This document shows, one piece after another, positions 10,801 to 18,038 of a stretch of 64,000 bases of DNA. The position numbers were made by a program, and so were the translations under genes. Where the stretch lies: assembly GCF_000023945.1 (NCBI RefSeq), contig NC_013158.1:2728001-2792000 (forward strand). Direction: 5' to 3'. The notes under the pieces are model-generated. The model was not told the origin of the DNA. It worked only from the letters and a program-made list of their open reading frames with translations, and did no database searches. This stretch comes from Halorhabdus utahensis DSM 12940. Lineage in GTDB: Archaea > Halobacteriota > Halobacteria > Halobacteriales > Haloarculaceae. Every line of letters begins with the position of its first letter. Position 1 is the stretch's first letter.

Positions 10801-10862
10801 GATTCGTCTTTGATCGATTCGCCACCAACCGATTCGTATTTGAGCGAAACGCTTTTGGACGA
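10801..10862. repeat. Three copies of an operator-like motif
   Basis: GATTCGTCTTTGATCGA (10801-10817) and GATTCGTATTTGAGCGA (10831-10847) are direct repeats exactly 30 bases apart, matching at 15 of 17 positions. A third, weaker copy sharing CG--TTTG--CGA directly follows at 10848-10862. The core has dyad character (TTCG-N8-CGA). The sites lie between the divergent starts at 10746 and 10883, the position expected for an operator. Confidence 0.65.
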
Positions 10863-10882
10863 AGCGGCCGAACAGTGTGATA

Positions 10883-11293
10883 ATGAGTACGCCAGAGACG
10901 CCGCCGAGCGACCTCGAAACCGTCCGGAGTCGGCTCAACGTCGTCACCCAGGAGACGCGGTTCTCGCTGCTGCAGGACGTCCTGGGCCATCCCGACGGGT
11001 TACCGACGCTGAAGGAACTCGATTACGTCAACCCGGGAAAGAGTCGGACTACGATCCGCCAGCACCTCGCGGAACTCGTCGACGCCGGGATCGTCGAGGA
11101 AGTGTTGCTTCCCGAGGACCAGCGGCGCAACGACCGCCCCTACAAGTTCTACGGCCTCAGTGAGGAGGGACGGGCGTTCTTGGAGGAGCACAAACTTCTC
11201 CGGGCGGAAGACACGCTGCGAGAGATCTACGATCGCGTGGAGAAAACCGACGAGATCGAACGGTACGAGTCCGCACCGCGACCCGAGCGGTGA
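10883..11293 (+). CDS. Winged-helix transcriptional regulator
   Basis: A 136-residue protein with an ArsR/MarR-like winged helix: TRFSLLQDVLGHP, then a recognition region SRTTIRQHLAELVDAGIVEEV, then a wing (RRNDRPYKFYGLSEEGRAFLEEH). A C-terminal acidic helix follows. The ATG at 10883 is the second possible start; a GTG six bases upstream is less likely. It is divergently arranged with the 10162-10746 gene, and the triple repeat between them is a plausible binding site, possibly including autoregulation. No sensor domain is visible. Confidence 0.82.
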   Translation: MSTPETPPSDLETVRSRLNVVTQETRFSLLQDVLGHPDGLPTLKELDYVNPGKSRTTIRQHLAELVDAGIVEEVLLPEDQRRNDRPYKFYGLSEEGRAFLEEHKLLRAEDTLREIYDRVEKTDEIERYESAPRPER

Positions 11294-11461
11294 GTATCAA
11301 CGGATTTCAGAGCTGTCTTGGATATCGCATAGCTAATGCTGCCACTGGAACGCGCTTCGAATCGTCAGTGGCACAACGGCGACGATTGCTCTGACACTGA
11401 AGACATTTAAATAGTCGCTCTGGGAGCAGAATATTTTTACAGTTCGACTACTACATTATAG
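11294..11461. other. AT-richer intergenic stretch with a hairpin and TATA boxes
   Basis: Downstream of the regulator, the perfect 8-bp inverted repeat TGCCACTG/CAGTGGCA (11340-11347 and 11366-11373) is a candidate transcript end. It is followed by AT-rich boxes CATTTAAATAG (11403-11413) and AATATTTTTAC (11431-11441). The base composition is clearly lower in GC than neighbouring genes. Confidence 0.55.
11431..11441 (+). promoter_or_regulatory. TATA-like box for the candidate structured RNA
   Basis: AATATTTTTAC is centred about 27 bases upstream of 11462-11465, the spacing used by archaeal promoters, so transcription would begin right at the folded RNA or at the tiny ORF beginning ATG at 11462. 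Confidence 0.45.
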
Positions 11462-11549
11462 ATGAGTACGGGAGCAGGTCAACACCACGGTCCCGTGGTG
11501 CGTGGCCTGGGAAGGGAAGTGAGGTAGTGGCTCACGCCTGTTGACTCCC
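11462..11549 (+). ncRNA. Candidate structured RNA with a compact three-way junction
   Basis: The plus-strand sequence folds by eye into three adjoining stems. P1 is GGGAG (11470-11474) with CTCCC (11545-11549), then TCAACA (11479-11484) with TGTTGA (11539-11544), leaving CAGG bulged. P2 is CCACG (11485-11489) with CGTGG (11494-11498) around a GTCC loop. P3 is GCGTGGCC (11500-11507) with GGC-T-CACGC (11529-11537), with a one-base bulge and a 21-base purine-rich loop. Only single bases separate the stems at the junction. A 21-codon ORF (ATG 11462 to TAG 11527) overlaps it, so a leader peptide is the alternative reading. Its 3' end overlaps the end of the convergent RNase H-fold gene. Confidence 0.45.
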
Positions 11550-12401
11550 CAGTTGGTTTCCGGTGTCAATAATGTACTGAGAGACGTCTTCATCGTCAAT
11601 ACGGTTCTTGACAAGGGTCTCAAATTGTTGCTGGGACAACTCTCCGAGTGCGTCTTCTGATGGGCGGTGTCCCGTCAGCCACGCTGCCACCTTCGACTCA
11701 AACGTGCTCTTCTGAGCGACTCCTTTCGGAGCCAGTTCATAAATGCGCCCCTCAAAATCAACGGACGGAACAGACCGTGAGCTATCGAAACGCTGGACGT
11801 GGTCTATTCGTTCAACTGCGTCCCCCTGTTCTATTCGATAGCGAAAAGCGTTGCAGGCGCAATCTGCCACAGTGACTTCAGGGTACGTTCTGTCCCCTTT
11901 TTCAAGTGTGGCGAAAGCGATGTTGACGTTGTTTTGGTTCTCGAAGTAGTCGTCAAGTATCTCAGATCGGGAGCGGAGGATGTTCTGTTTTCCCCCGAAG
12001 TTTGAGACACGGCCATCCAGGATGACGAGACAGTTAGTCGTGTCACCGTCGTGAGAGACGCCTGCTGGGACAACTGCTTTGATCGCCTCGACGGCCATGA
12101 GTGCCCGCTGGCCGCGATTAAGTGTCCCCCAGGCTGCTCGCGCTCGGGTCGGTATCTCAGTTTGTCTGAAGAACCTATAGAGTTCACCGACATCCAAGTC
12201 TGTCGATTTTTGTAGCCAGGGCTCAACACCGGCATTGAGCAGTTCCTTCACGACATGGACTGACTGCTTTCTGTCGATGAATGAAGCGCTTACAACAGTC
12301 GGGATTCTGTTTTCGTGTATGCCGGTTTCGTCGATTGCGATTACCGACTCAAACGCCTGTCCTGACGCTGTCGTCCCGGATAATTTGACAGGCGCGACCA
12401 C
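11532..12401 (-). CDS. Orphan RNase H-fold protein (RNase HII/DUF3800-like)
   Basis: A 289-residue protein with acidic residues arranged as in RNase H-fold nucleases: SVIAIDETG near residue 20 (Asp and Glu on strand 1), LVILDGRVSNFGGKQ near 127, and EVTVADCACNAFRYRIE near 176. The DE-G, D, AD-C order resembles RNase HII and DUF3800 proteins, but it lacks the canonical GRG and C-terminal tyrosine signatures, so it is not ordinary rnhB. The start is GTG 12401, exactly where transcription would begin from the TATA box at 12422-12431, suggesting a leaderless mRNA. Lower GC, more relaxed codon use and no functional neighbours suggest horizontal acquisition. The role is unknown. Confidence 0.7.
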   Translation of the reverse strand: MVAPVKLSGTTASGQAFESVIAIDETGIHENRIPTVVSASFIDRKQSVHVVKELLNAGVEPWLQKSTDLDVGELYRFFRQTEIPTRARAAWGTLNRGQRALMAVEAIKAVVPAGVSHDGDTTNCLVILDGRVSNFGGKQNILRSRSEILDDYFENQNNVNIAFATLEKGDRTYPEVTVADCACNAFRYRIEQGDAVERIDHVQRFDSSRSVPSVDFEGRIYELAPKGVAQKSTFESKVAAWLTGHRPSEDALGELSQQQFETLVKNRIDDEDVSQYIIDTGNQLGSQQA

Positions 12402-12642
12402 AATCTATGCCGGTGACCCCTCAGTATAAACCTTCTACTCTGGCGGTATCATACGCCACTGCAGGGATCGGTCACAACGCGAGTCATTCTCCCATACGGC
12501 GGTCGAGTAGCATGACGACAGCAGAGCAGGAAAGATGAACCAGCAGAAGGGACATCTGAAAACCCTAAGCGGAACGCTGGATCAGGTACGCTCCTCGATC
12601 AACAAATCCATGATCGAATGACCCACTCATCTGCGCTCCTCG
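12402..12642. other. Upstream region of the RNase H-fold gene with two tiny ORFs
   Basis: 241 bases. The minus-strand TATA box GGTTTATACTG (12421-12431) lies about 26 bases from the GTG at 12401. On the plus strand, an 8-codon ORF (ATG 12511) overlaps by ATGA a 28-codon ORF (ATG 12535 to TGA 12621) with an amphipathic sequence (KTLSGTLDQVRSSINKS). I cannot tell whether these are translated. No terminal repeats flanking the island were found. Confidence 0.4.
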
Positions 12643-13227
12643 TCAGGCATCTGTCTCGGGCGGTTGCTCGCGCGCACTCGGGATCGCTTCGAAGTATGGA
12701 TCAACCGACTGCATGTCGAGGACGACCTCCCGGAGGGCCTGCAAGACGGCGATGGCGAAGGCGTATTGGAGATCTAATTCCCGGGCAGCCACTCGTTCGG
12801 ACATCGCGCCGTCAGCATAGGGGATGGCGTAGGTGAGGGCGGCCGCAAGCTTTCCCAGGCCGTGCTTTTCGAGCAGAAGGTCGAGATCCTGATCTCGGGG
12901 TGCGCGTCCAACCGCCTCGATGAGGGTCGGCGTGACTGTGTGTTCGTCCCCGTCGAGGGTCGCAGTGAGCGAAATCGGAACGGCCGAATACCGGTGGGTC
13001 TTCCGTGTCTCGTCTCGAGTCAGCATACCAAGTTCGACGAGCGTGCCCGTATCCGAGTACGCCGTCGTCCGTGGCATCTCCAGTGCATCGCCGATATCGT
13101 CGATGGTGACCTCCCCCTCGCGGAGGACAAACGTGTACAGTCGCGCCAGCCGTGGCTCCTCTAAGAGCTGGGCGACCGACAGGAGGCCGTTGATGGCCCG
13201 CTCGGAATTCCCGGCGGTTCTCGACAT
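12643..13227 (-). CDS. Winged-helix regulator, probable control of adjacent MFS gene
   Basis: A 194-residue transcription factor. The N-terminal half is a winged helix (RLARLYTFVLREGEVTIDDI, then ALEMPRTTAYSDTGTLVELGMLTRD), followed by a wing (RKTHRYSAVPIS) and an alpha-helical C-terminal region typical of the haloarchaeal DUF7437-type HTH proteins, named by recollection. ATG 13227 is preferred over 13236 because the minus-strand TATA at 13250-13258 would start transcription at about 13228. It is divergent from the MFS transporter with promoters nearly back to back, which suggests local regulation. The ligand is unknown. Confidence 0.8.
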   Translation of the reverse strand: MSRTAGNSERAINGLLSVAQLLEEPRLARLYTFVLREGEVTIDDIGDALEMPRTTAYSDTGTLVELGMLTRDETRKTHRYSAVPISLTATLDGDEHTVTPTLIEAVGRAPRDQDLDLLLEKHGLGKLAAALTYAIPYADGAMSERVAARELDLQYAFAIAVLQALREVVLDMQSVDPYFEAIPSAREQPPETDA

Positions 13228-13249
13228 ATAATTCATAATTCGTGTATTG

Positions 13250-13279
13250 AGTATTAACGTTTGGGGAGCACGTTTTAGA
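13250..13279. promoter_or_regulatory. Back-to-back promoters of regulator and MFS gene
   Basis: GTTAATACTC on the minus strand (13250-13259) is about 27 bases from ATG 13227, and ACGTTTTAGAC on the plus strand (13270-13280) is about 28 bases from ATG 13303. Both transcripts look leaderless. The two boxes are only about 20 bases apart, so one bound regulator could affect both. Confidence 0.6.
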
Positions 13280-13302
13280 CGGTCGGCGTTGGAGACCGAT
13301 AC

Positions 13303-14676
13303 ATGCCAGCGGAGCAGGCCGAAGCGGCAGGTCCGATCGACGCCTTCCGATCGTTCTTCGCACTCAGGCGGGACGTCCTCGTCCTCTCGATCGCGATGTT
13401 CGCGTTCAGCCTGGGCTTTCAGATGACCAGCCGCTACCTCCCGGAGTACATGACTGCGCTGGGGGCTTCGGGGTTCGTCGTCGGCCTCTACGGCACGTTC
13501 GGCAACGTCATCTCGGCGGTGTTCCCCTATCCCGGTGGTGCTATCTCGGACCGGATCGGCTCCCGGTACGCGCTGACGCTGTTTGGCTTTCTCTCGACGC
13601 TCGGCTTCGCCGTCTGGCTCGTTGCGGGCCAGTTCGACGCGATCACGGTCGCCGGCGTGACGATCGAACCCTGGGTGTGGATCTTCGTCGGCCTGGTCCT
13701 CGCCCAGGCCTGGAAATCCTTCGGCCTGGGAGCCTCCTTCGCTGTGGTCAAGCAGGCGACCGACCCCTCGCGGCTGGCGGCCGGCTTCGCGAGCACGGAG
13801 ACCTTCCGCCGGGTGGCCTTCCTCGTCGGCCCGGTGCTGGCGGCCGTCCTGCTCGAACTGCAGTGGAACGTCTCCCTGCTCTCGCCGATTCTCGGACGGA
13901 TGGGCGACTCGTTCGCGACGAACTTCCAGTACGTCCTGCTGGTCGGGGTGGTTTTCGGCGCACTCGGGACGTTGATCCAGCACTGGCTGTACGACGCGAG
14001 CGAAGACACGATCGGGGGCTCCTTCGCGGGGATCGAGCAGATCCGGGCGGACCTCCGGGAGATGCCCGCGGAGCTGCGACCGCTGCTCGTCGGCGACACC
14101 CTCGTCCGGTTCGCCAACGGGATGGTGTACGTCTTCTTCGTCCTCGTGGTGACGCAGTTCCTCGAAGTGGGGTTCGACGCGTCGTTCGGATTCCTCGGAT
14201 CGACCTATGCGGTCACCCTCTCACCGGCGGCGTTTTTCGGCATCCTCCTGGGAGTCGAGATGCTGGTCGCGCTGCTCGTGATGGCGCCCGCGGCGAAGGC
14301 CGCCGAGTACGTCGGCCTCAAACCGGTCGTCGCGCTTGGATTTGCGGTCTATGCGATCTTCCCGGTCGTCCTCATCTACGCCCCGGCGACGGAGACAGCG
14401 ATGATCGCCGTCTTTGCCTTCTCTGGCCTTCGATTCGCCGGCCTCCCCTCGCACAAAGCGCTGATCGTCGGCCCCGCCGAGGCCGATGCGGGCGGCCGGG
14501 TGACTGGCACGTACTACCTCCTGCGGAACACGATCGTCATCCCGAGCGCTGCCATCGGTGGGTATCTCTGGGACTACGTTAGCCCCGAGGTCGCGTTCAC
14601 GCTCGCTGCCGCGGTCGGCGTCGTCGGGACCGGCTACTTCCTGGTCTTCGGCGAGGAATTCGAGGCCTATCGGTAG
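13303..14676 (+). CDS. Major facilitator superfamily transporter
   Basis: A 457-residue integral membrane protein with about 12 hydrophobic segments. The loop after helix 2 carries GGAISDRIGSRYALTLFG, a good match to the MFS motif A. A longer cytoplasmic loop (roughly residues 225-260, YDASEDTIGGSFAGIEQIRADLREM) separates the two six-helix halves. Substrate cannot be told; drug or metabolite efflux is a common role for this branch. The divergent winged-helix regulator is a likely partner. A T-rich box 28 bases upstream supports the start. Confidence 0.9.
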   Translation: MPAEQAEAAGPIDAFRSFFALRRDVLVLSIAMFAFSLGFQMTSRYLPEYMTALGASGFVVGLYGTFGNVISAVFPYPGGAISDRIGSRYALTLFGFLSTLGFAVWLVAGQFDAITVAGVTIEPWVWIFVGLVLAQAWKSFGLGASFAVVKQATDPSRLAAGFASTETFRRVAFLVGPVLAAVLLELQWNVSLLSPILGRMGDSFATNFQYVLLVGVVFGALGTLIQHWLYDASEDTIGGSFAGIEQIRADLREMPAELRPLLVGDTLVRFANGMVYVFFVLVVTQFLEVGFDASFGFLGSTYAVTLSPAAFFGILLGVEMLVALLVMAPAAKAAEYVGLKPVVALGFAVYAIFPVVLIYAPATETAMIAVFAFSGLRFAGLPSHKALIVGPAEADAGGRVTGTYYLLRNTIVIPSAAIGGYLWDYVSPEVAFTLAAAVGVVGTGYFLVFGEEFEAYR

Positions 14677-14741
14677 CCGTCTCTACTGGATGCACTCGCG
14701 GATCGCCCTGCTTATTCGATGGGAGTTCCGATAGGACACTG

Positions 14742-15461
14742 ATGCAGTGCCGGCAGTGCGCCGCCGACCTCGATCGACCCGGCGACTACTGCCTGGTGTG
14801 TCACACGGCGAACGCCGACGTGGTCGTTCTGGAACTCGACCGCGAGCGTGCCCGAGTGACGACCATTGACGACGAGGACATCCTGGGGCGGCGCGTCGTG
14901 ACGACGACGCCGGAGGACGGCGAGTTGAGCGGCGTCGAGTTGCGGAACTTCGCCGGCCAGGTCGCCGACGAGGTCCATCGCAAGCGCCCCGAGGAAGTCT
15001 ACGTCACCGGCGATCGCGAGGTTATCGACGCCGTCCGATCCCAACTTCACTACGAGTGTTACCGCGTCGAGGGCGAGAATCCGGTCGATCGGGTCCTCGA
15101 GCGCCGTGGGGAGCCCGCCCTGGAGGTCGTCGAGGCAAGCGCGGCCGAGAAGATCGGCGGCACCCACTCGACGTTGATCGGTGATCGCGACGGGATGCGT
15201 GCGATCGAGACGGTCGCGGGCCACCCTCACGTCAAGAAGATCATCCCCGGCCCGATCGACGCAAGCGGATCGAGTGCCCGCGGCGGTGTCCGCGCGAAGG
15301 CGACCCGCGCCGACGAGGGAGGGAACGTCCGACTGTTGATCCGGGACGGCTCCAGCGTCCAGGAGAACCGCGTCGTCACGACGGCCAACGATCGGGAACT
15401 CGGCGAGCACGTCCGGGCGGACTTGAACGAGGCGCTGTCGGACGCCGATCTTGGGGAGTGA
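14742..15461 (+). CDS. DUF2103 predicted metal-binding protein
   Basis: A 239-residue conserved archaeal protein. The N-terminus holds a zinc-ribbon-like pair of knuckles (MQCRQCAADLDRPGDYCLVC). The C-terminal part (GGTHSTLIGDRDG...HPHVKKIIPGPI...GGVRAKATRADEGGNVRLLI) is the conserved DUF2103 core, whose His-rich segment suggests a nucleic-acid or metal role. Biological function is unknown. A TATA-like CTGCTTATTCG (14708-14718) lies about 29 bases upstream. It precedes the L37Ae-RpoP-Pcc1 genes on the same strand, a context that hints at translation or RNA metabolism (inference). Confidence 0.85.
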   Translation: MQCRQCAADLDRPGDYCLVCHTANADVVVLELDRERARVTTIDDEDILGRRVVTTTPEDGELSGVELRNFAGQVADEVHRKRPEEVYVTGDREVIDAVRSQLHYECYRVEGENPVDRVLERRGEPALEVVEASAAEKIGGTHSTLIGDRDGMRAIETVAGHPHVKKIIPGPIDASGSSARGGVRAKATRADEGGNVRLLIRDGSSVQENRVVTTANDRELGEHVRADLNEALSDADLGE

Positions 15462-15510
15462 GCGGCCCGGTCGTGGGCACCGGCCCCGTCGGCTGCCCGC
15501 AACTCAACAG

Positions 15511-15520
15511 GTTTATCAGC
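15511..15520 (+). promoter_or_regulatory. TATA box for the rpl37ae-rpoP-pcc1 unit
   Basis: GGTTTATCAG is centred about 30 bases upstream of the rpl37ae ATG at 15545, giving an almost leaderless transcript. Confidence 0.55.
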
Positions 15521-15544
15521 CCGCTGCCGTGATATTTCACCACT

Positions 15545-15829
15545 ATGGCTGACGATCGTACCGGCAGTTCCGGTCGGTTCGGCGCGCGATACGGGCGAGT
15601 CTCCCGCCGTCGCGTCGCCGAGATCGAGGCGAACATGAACGACGACCACGAGTGCCCCGAATGCGGCCGCGACCGCGTCTCCCGGCAGGGAACCGGTGTT
15701 TGGGAGTGTGGCTACTGTGGATACACATTCACCGGTGGTTCCTATAGCCCAACCACCCCCGGCGGACGCGCCGCCCAGCGGTCGATCCGCGCGGCACTCG
15801 CCGAGGAAGGCGAGGAGACGGAGGCCTGA
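15545..15829 (+). CDS. rpl37ae: 50S ribosomal protein L37Ae
   Basis: A 94-residue zinc-ribbon protein of the large ribosomal subunit. The basic N-terminus ([21 protein letters not shown]) contacts rRNA, and the zinc ribbon has CPECG and CGYCGY knuckles separated by the conserved RQGTGVWE. The C-terminal [13 protein letters not shown] helix is typical, with an acidic tail. It is the first gene of a tight unit with rpoP (one-base gap) and pcc1. Confidence 0.97.
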   Translation: MADDRTGSSGRFGARYGRVSRRRVAEIEANMNDDHECPECGRDRVSRQGTGVWECGYCGYTFTGGSYSPTTPGGRAAQRSIRAALAEEGEETEA

Positions 15830-15830
15830 G

Positions 15831-15965
15831 ATGGCCTACAAGTGCTCGCGCTGTAAACGCGACGTCGAACTCGACGAGTACGGCGGCGTCCGCTGTCCGT
15901 ACTGCGGTCACCGGGTCCTGCTGAAGGAACGGTCCCGCGACGTCAAAGAGATCGGCGTCGAGTAA
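15831..15965 (+). CDS. rpoP: RNA polymerase subunit P (Rpo12)
   Basis: A 44-residue zinc-ribbon subunit of archaeal RNA polymerase, the counterpart of eukaryotic Rpb12. It has CSRC at residues 5-8 and CPYC at 22-25, separated by [11 protein letters not shown], then [16 protein letters not shown], the usual C-terminus. It lies one base after the L37Ae stop, and its TAA directly abuts the pcc1 ATG. Gene order L37Ae-RpoP-Pcc1 is conserved in haloarchaea. Confidence 0.96.
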   Translation: MAYKCSRCKRDVELDEYGGVRCPYCGHRVLLKERSRDVKEIGVE

Positions 15966-16205
15966 ATGGAGTACGAGGCGGTTCTCGATTTCGCGTACGA
16001 CGATTCCGACAGCGCCGCACTCATCGAGGGCAGCGTCGCCCAGGAGATCGCCGAGATCGAGGGTGATCGCACCCGGGCACGGCTCGATCGGGATGGAGAC
16101 ACGCTCTCTATTACGATCGCCGCTGCCGACCCAGTCGCACTGCGGGCCGGCATGACGACGTGGACGACGCTTGTCGAAGTGGCCGAACGAGCTGGCGGGG
16201 TCTGA
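15966..16205 (+). CDS. pcc1: KEOPS complex subunit Pcc1
   Basis: A 79-residue Pcc1-type protein, the dimerising and tRNA-contacting subunit of KEOPS, which makes N6-threonylcarbamoyladenosine at position 37 of ANN-decoding tRNAs. The conserved end DPVALRAGMTTWTTLVEVAE matches the family helix, and short beta strands (RTRARLDRDGDTLSITIAA) precede it. It starts immediately after the rpoP stop codon, so it belongs to the same mRNA. Confidence 0.92.
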   Translation: MEYEAVLDFAYDDSDSAALIEGSVAQEIAEIEGDRTRARLDRDGDTLSITIAAADPVALRAGMTTWTTLVEVAERAGGV

Positions 16206-16250
16206 GCCGCCATCGGCACGTTTATCGGCCGACTCGCCTTCTGGGTTGAT

Positions 16251-16880
16251 ATGGCAACGAGACAACAGGGAGACCGGATCCGGAGTGACTCGCTTGTCGA
16301 CTCGGTCTCGATCGGTGGTGGACTGGCGGCCGGTGTGATCGCCTACGTACTGGGGTATGGCGTGATCGCCATCTCCAAGTCTGACGCCATCGATAGTGCG
16401 TCCGGAGTATTTGGGATTCTTAGTCAGTTCGCCGGCCAGATCGACTACCCGACAGGGTGGAAGCTCGCTGGCTGGGTTTTCTACCGCGCACACAACGTCG
16501 ACATACTCCTCGAGAGCTCAGGGACGGAATCATCGAATCCCATCGCGCTTACCGAGACGGTGTTCTGGGAGCCGTGGTTCTTTGCGGTCCCGGTGATCGC
16601 ACTGGCGCTCGCGGGGGCGGTCGTCGCCTACGCGACTGCTGCCCGGTCCACGACGGCGGGTGCCGTGGCCGGAGGCTCAGTCGTGCTTGGGTACATCCCC
16701 GTGGTGGCCGTCGGTGCGGTGGTGACCGGCTGGTCGACCGCGTCGGACGGCTCCTTCATGAGTTTTGAAGCGTCCGCCGGTCCGGATCTCCTCCCTGCCC
16801 TGCTCGTCGCGGGGTTCATCTATCCTCTTGTTGTCGGCGGAATCGGTGGATCGATCGCCGGCGCGATCCGCGGTCGGTAA
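16251..16880 (+). CDS. Four-helix membrane protein, haloarchaeal family
   Basis: A 209-residue membrane protein with about five hydrophobic segments: GGLAAGVIAYVLGYGVIAIS near 22, VFWEPWFFAVPVIALALAGA near 104, a glycine/alanine-rich segment near 130-155, and LPALLVAGFIYPLVVGGIGG near 180. It resembles haloarchaeal DUF7978-type proteins (by recollection). A TATA-like CGTTTATCGG (16219-16228) is about 27 bases upstream of the ATG. A hairpin with a T run (CGGCTTTTTCGCCG, 16880-16893) directly follows the stop. Function unknown. Confidence 0.75.
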   Translation: MATRQQGDRIRSDSLVDSVSIGGGLAAGVIAYVLGYGVIAISKSDAIDSASGVFGILSQFAGQIDYPTGWKLAGWVFYRAHNVDILLESSGTESSNPIALTETVFWEPWFFAVPVIALALAGAVVAYATAARSTTAGAVAGGSVVLGYIPVVAVGAVVTGWSTASDGSFMSFEASAGPDLLPALLVAGFIYPLVVGGIGGSIAGAIRGR

Positions 16881-16893
16881 CGGCTTTTTCGCC
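16880..16893 (+). terminator. Hairpin/T-run directly after the membrane-protein stop
   Basis: CGGCTTTTTCGCCG is a short stem with a T-rich loop immediately downstream of the stop at 16880. Either the T tract or the stem could end transcription; this is weak evidence on its own. Confidence 0.35.
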
Positions 16894-17003
16894 GAGGGGA
16901 CGGAGATGGCGACGAGATTCCCAGCCAGCAGTGGGGTTGTCACGCCGCCGGCGGTGAGACCACAAAAGGTGGGTTTTTCTGTGCTCGTCCCAACGTAGCG
17001 GGT

Positions 17004-17402
17004 ATGCAGGGAAATCTGCCACCTGAAGCACAAGAGAAGCTCGAAGAACTACAGGACCTCCAGGAGACGGCCCAGCAGGTCGCCCAGCAGAAACAGCAGG
17101 CCCAGACCCAGCTGACCGAATCCGAGAACGCCCTTGAGGCCCTCGAAGACATCGATCCCGATTCGACGATGTACCGCGAAGTCGGCGAGCTCCTCGTCGA
17201 GACCGAGTACGACGAGGCCGAGGATGACCTCAGCGAGACGGTCGACAACCTCGAAGTACGCGTCGACTCCCTCGAAAAACAGGAGGAGCGCGTCGAAGAG
17301 CAGTTCGAGGAACTCCAGGGCGAACTCCAGGAGATGCTCGGCGGTGGCGGCGGTGCGCTCGGCGGCGGTCCGGACGTCGGTCCGGGCGCTGGCGGTGCAT
17401 GA
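17004..17402 (+). CDS. pfdB: Prefoldin subunit beta
   Basis: A 132-residue beta subunit of the hexameric prefoldin chaperone, which holds unfolded proteins and hands them to the thermosome. Long heptad-rich coiled coils (residues about 3-45 and 72-115) flank the beta-hairpin region [19 protein letters not shown], the family signature. The C-terminus is glycine-rich. The start ATG is followed by [15 protein letters not shown], as expected. It overlaps the next gene by ATGA. The alpha subunit is not in the window. Confidence 0.96.
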   Translation: MQGNLPPEAQEKLEELQDLQETAQQVAQQKQQAQTQLTESENALEALEDIDPDSTMYREVGELLVETEYDEAEDDLSETVDNLEVRVDSLEKQEERVEEQFEELQGELQEMLGGGGGALGGGPDVGPGAGGA

Positions 17403-17671
17403 GCGACGACGCCACAGCATCCACTGACGCGGAGACACCAGCGGACGAAACGGTCGTCGAGACGGCCGCGGCGACGGCCGAAGACGTCGTGTTTTCGCGC
17501 CTCGACCGGTCGGCGATCGACGATCTCGACGTGACGGTGACGTTCGAAGACAAGGTACTCGAGATCGACGTCTACCTCAACGCGCCTGACGCGCGGGCCG
17601 ACCCCGAAACGGTCGCCGACGACGCCGCACTCGCGGCTCGATCGGCTGTCGACGATCTTTTCGACGCCTGA
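17399..17671 (+). CDS. DUF3194 protein coupled to prefoldin beta
   Basis: A 90-residue acidic protein of the DUF3194 family, which sits next to prefoldin beta in many archaea. After a low-complexity acidic N-terminus, the conserved part runs from [21 protein letters not shown] through [19 protein letters not shown] to an Ala/Asp-rich helix. The ATGA overlap with pfdB suggests coupled translation and a linked role in protein folding or translation; the actual function is not known. Confidence 0.85.
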   Translation: MSDDATASTDAETPADETVVETAAATAEDVVFSRLDRSAIDDLDVTVTFEDKVLEIDVYLNAPDARADPETVADDAALAARSAVDDLFDA

Positions 17672-17704
17672 CCTGGCGGTCGGCGTCGCTTTTCGTCGCG
17701 TGTC

Positions 17705-17956
17705 TCAGTGCCCACGATCGACAGTCGAGGTGCCCGGACTCTCGTCGGTTCGATCGCTGATGAACCCGGTCCGGAAGCCGATCCACGCGAGCCCGCTGAT
17801 GAACAGGATCGGCGGCAGAATCATGAAGCCCCACAGCGGGTCCAGTCCCCACCCGAGCAACAGCAACAGGTCAGCGAGCCCGAGCGCGAGAAACGGCGTG
17901 ACCGCCTTCAGCGCCTGCACGCGGTCGTATTCGGGATCCGGACGGGGGTCACTCAT
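17705..17956 (-). CDS. Two-helix membrane protein
   Basis: An 83-residue protein with two hydrophobic segments (TPFLALGLADLLLLLGWGL and LWGFMILPPILFISGLAWIG) and charged ends. The ATG at 17956 begins MSDPRPDPEYDRVQALK; the longer open frame upstream is non-coding arginine-rich sequence. It is 82 bases downstream of infB on the same strand and may be cotranscribed. Family not recognised. Confidence 0.75.
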   Translation of the reverse strand: MSDPRPDPEYDRVQALKAVTPFLALGLADLLLLLGWGLDPLWGFMILPPILFISGLAWIGFRTGFISDRTDESPGTSTVDRGH

Positions 17957-18038
17957 TGGCAGTTCTTGGGGGCTCTCGCCCAAAAGCGCGCCGTTCACCC
18001 GCGGCGATTGCCTCTGAAACGGGCCGAAAACGACCCGT

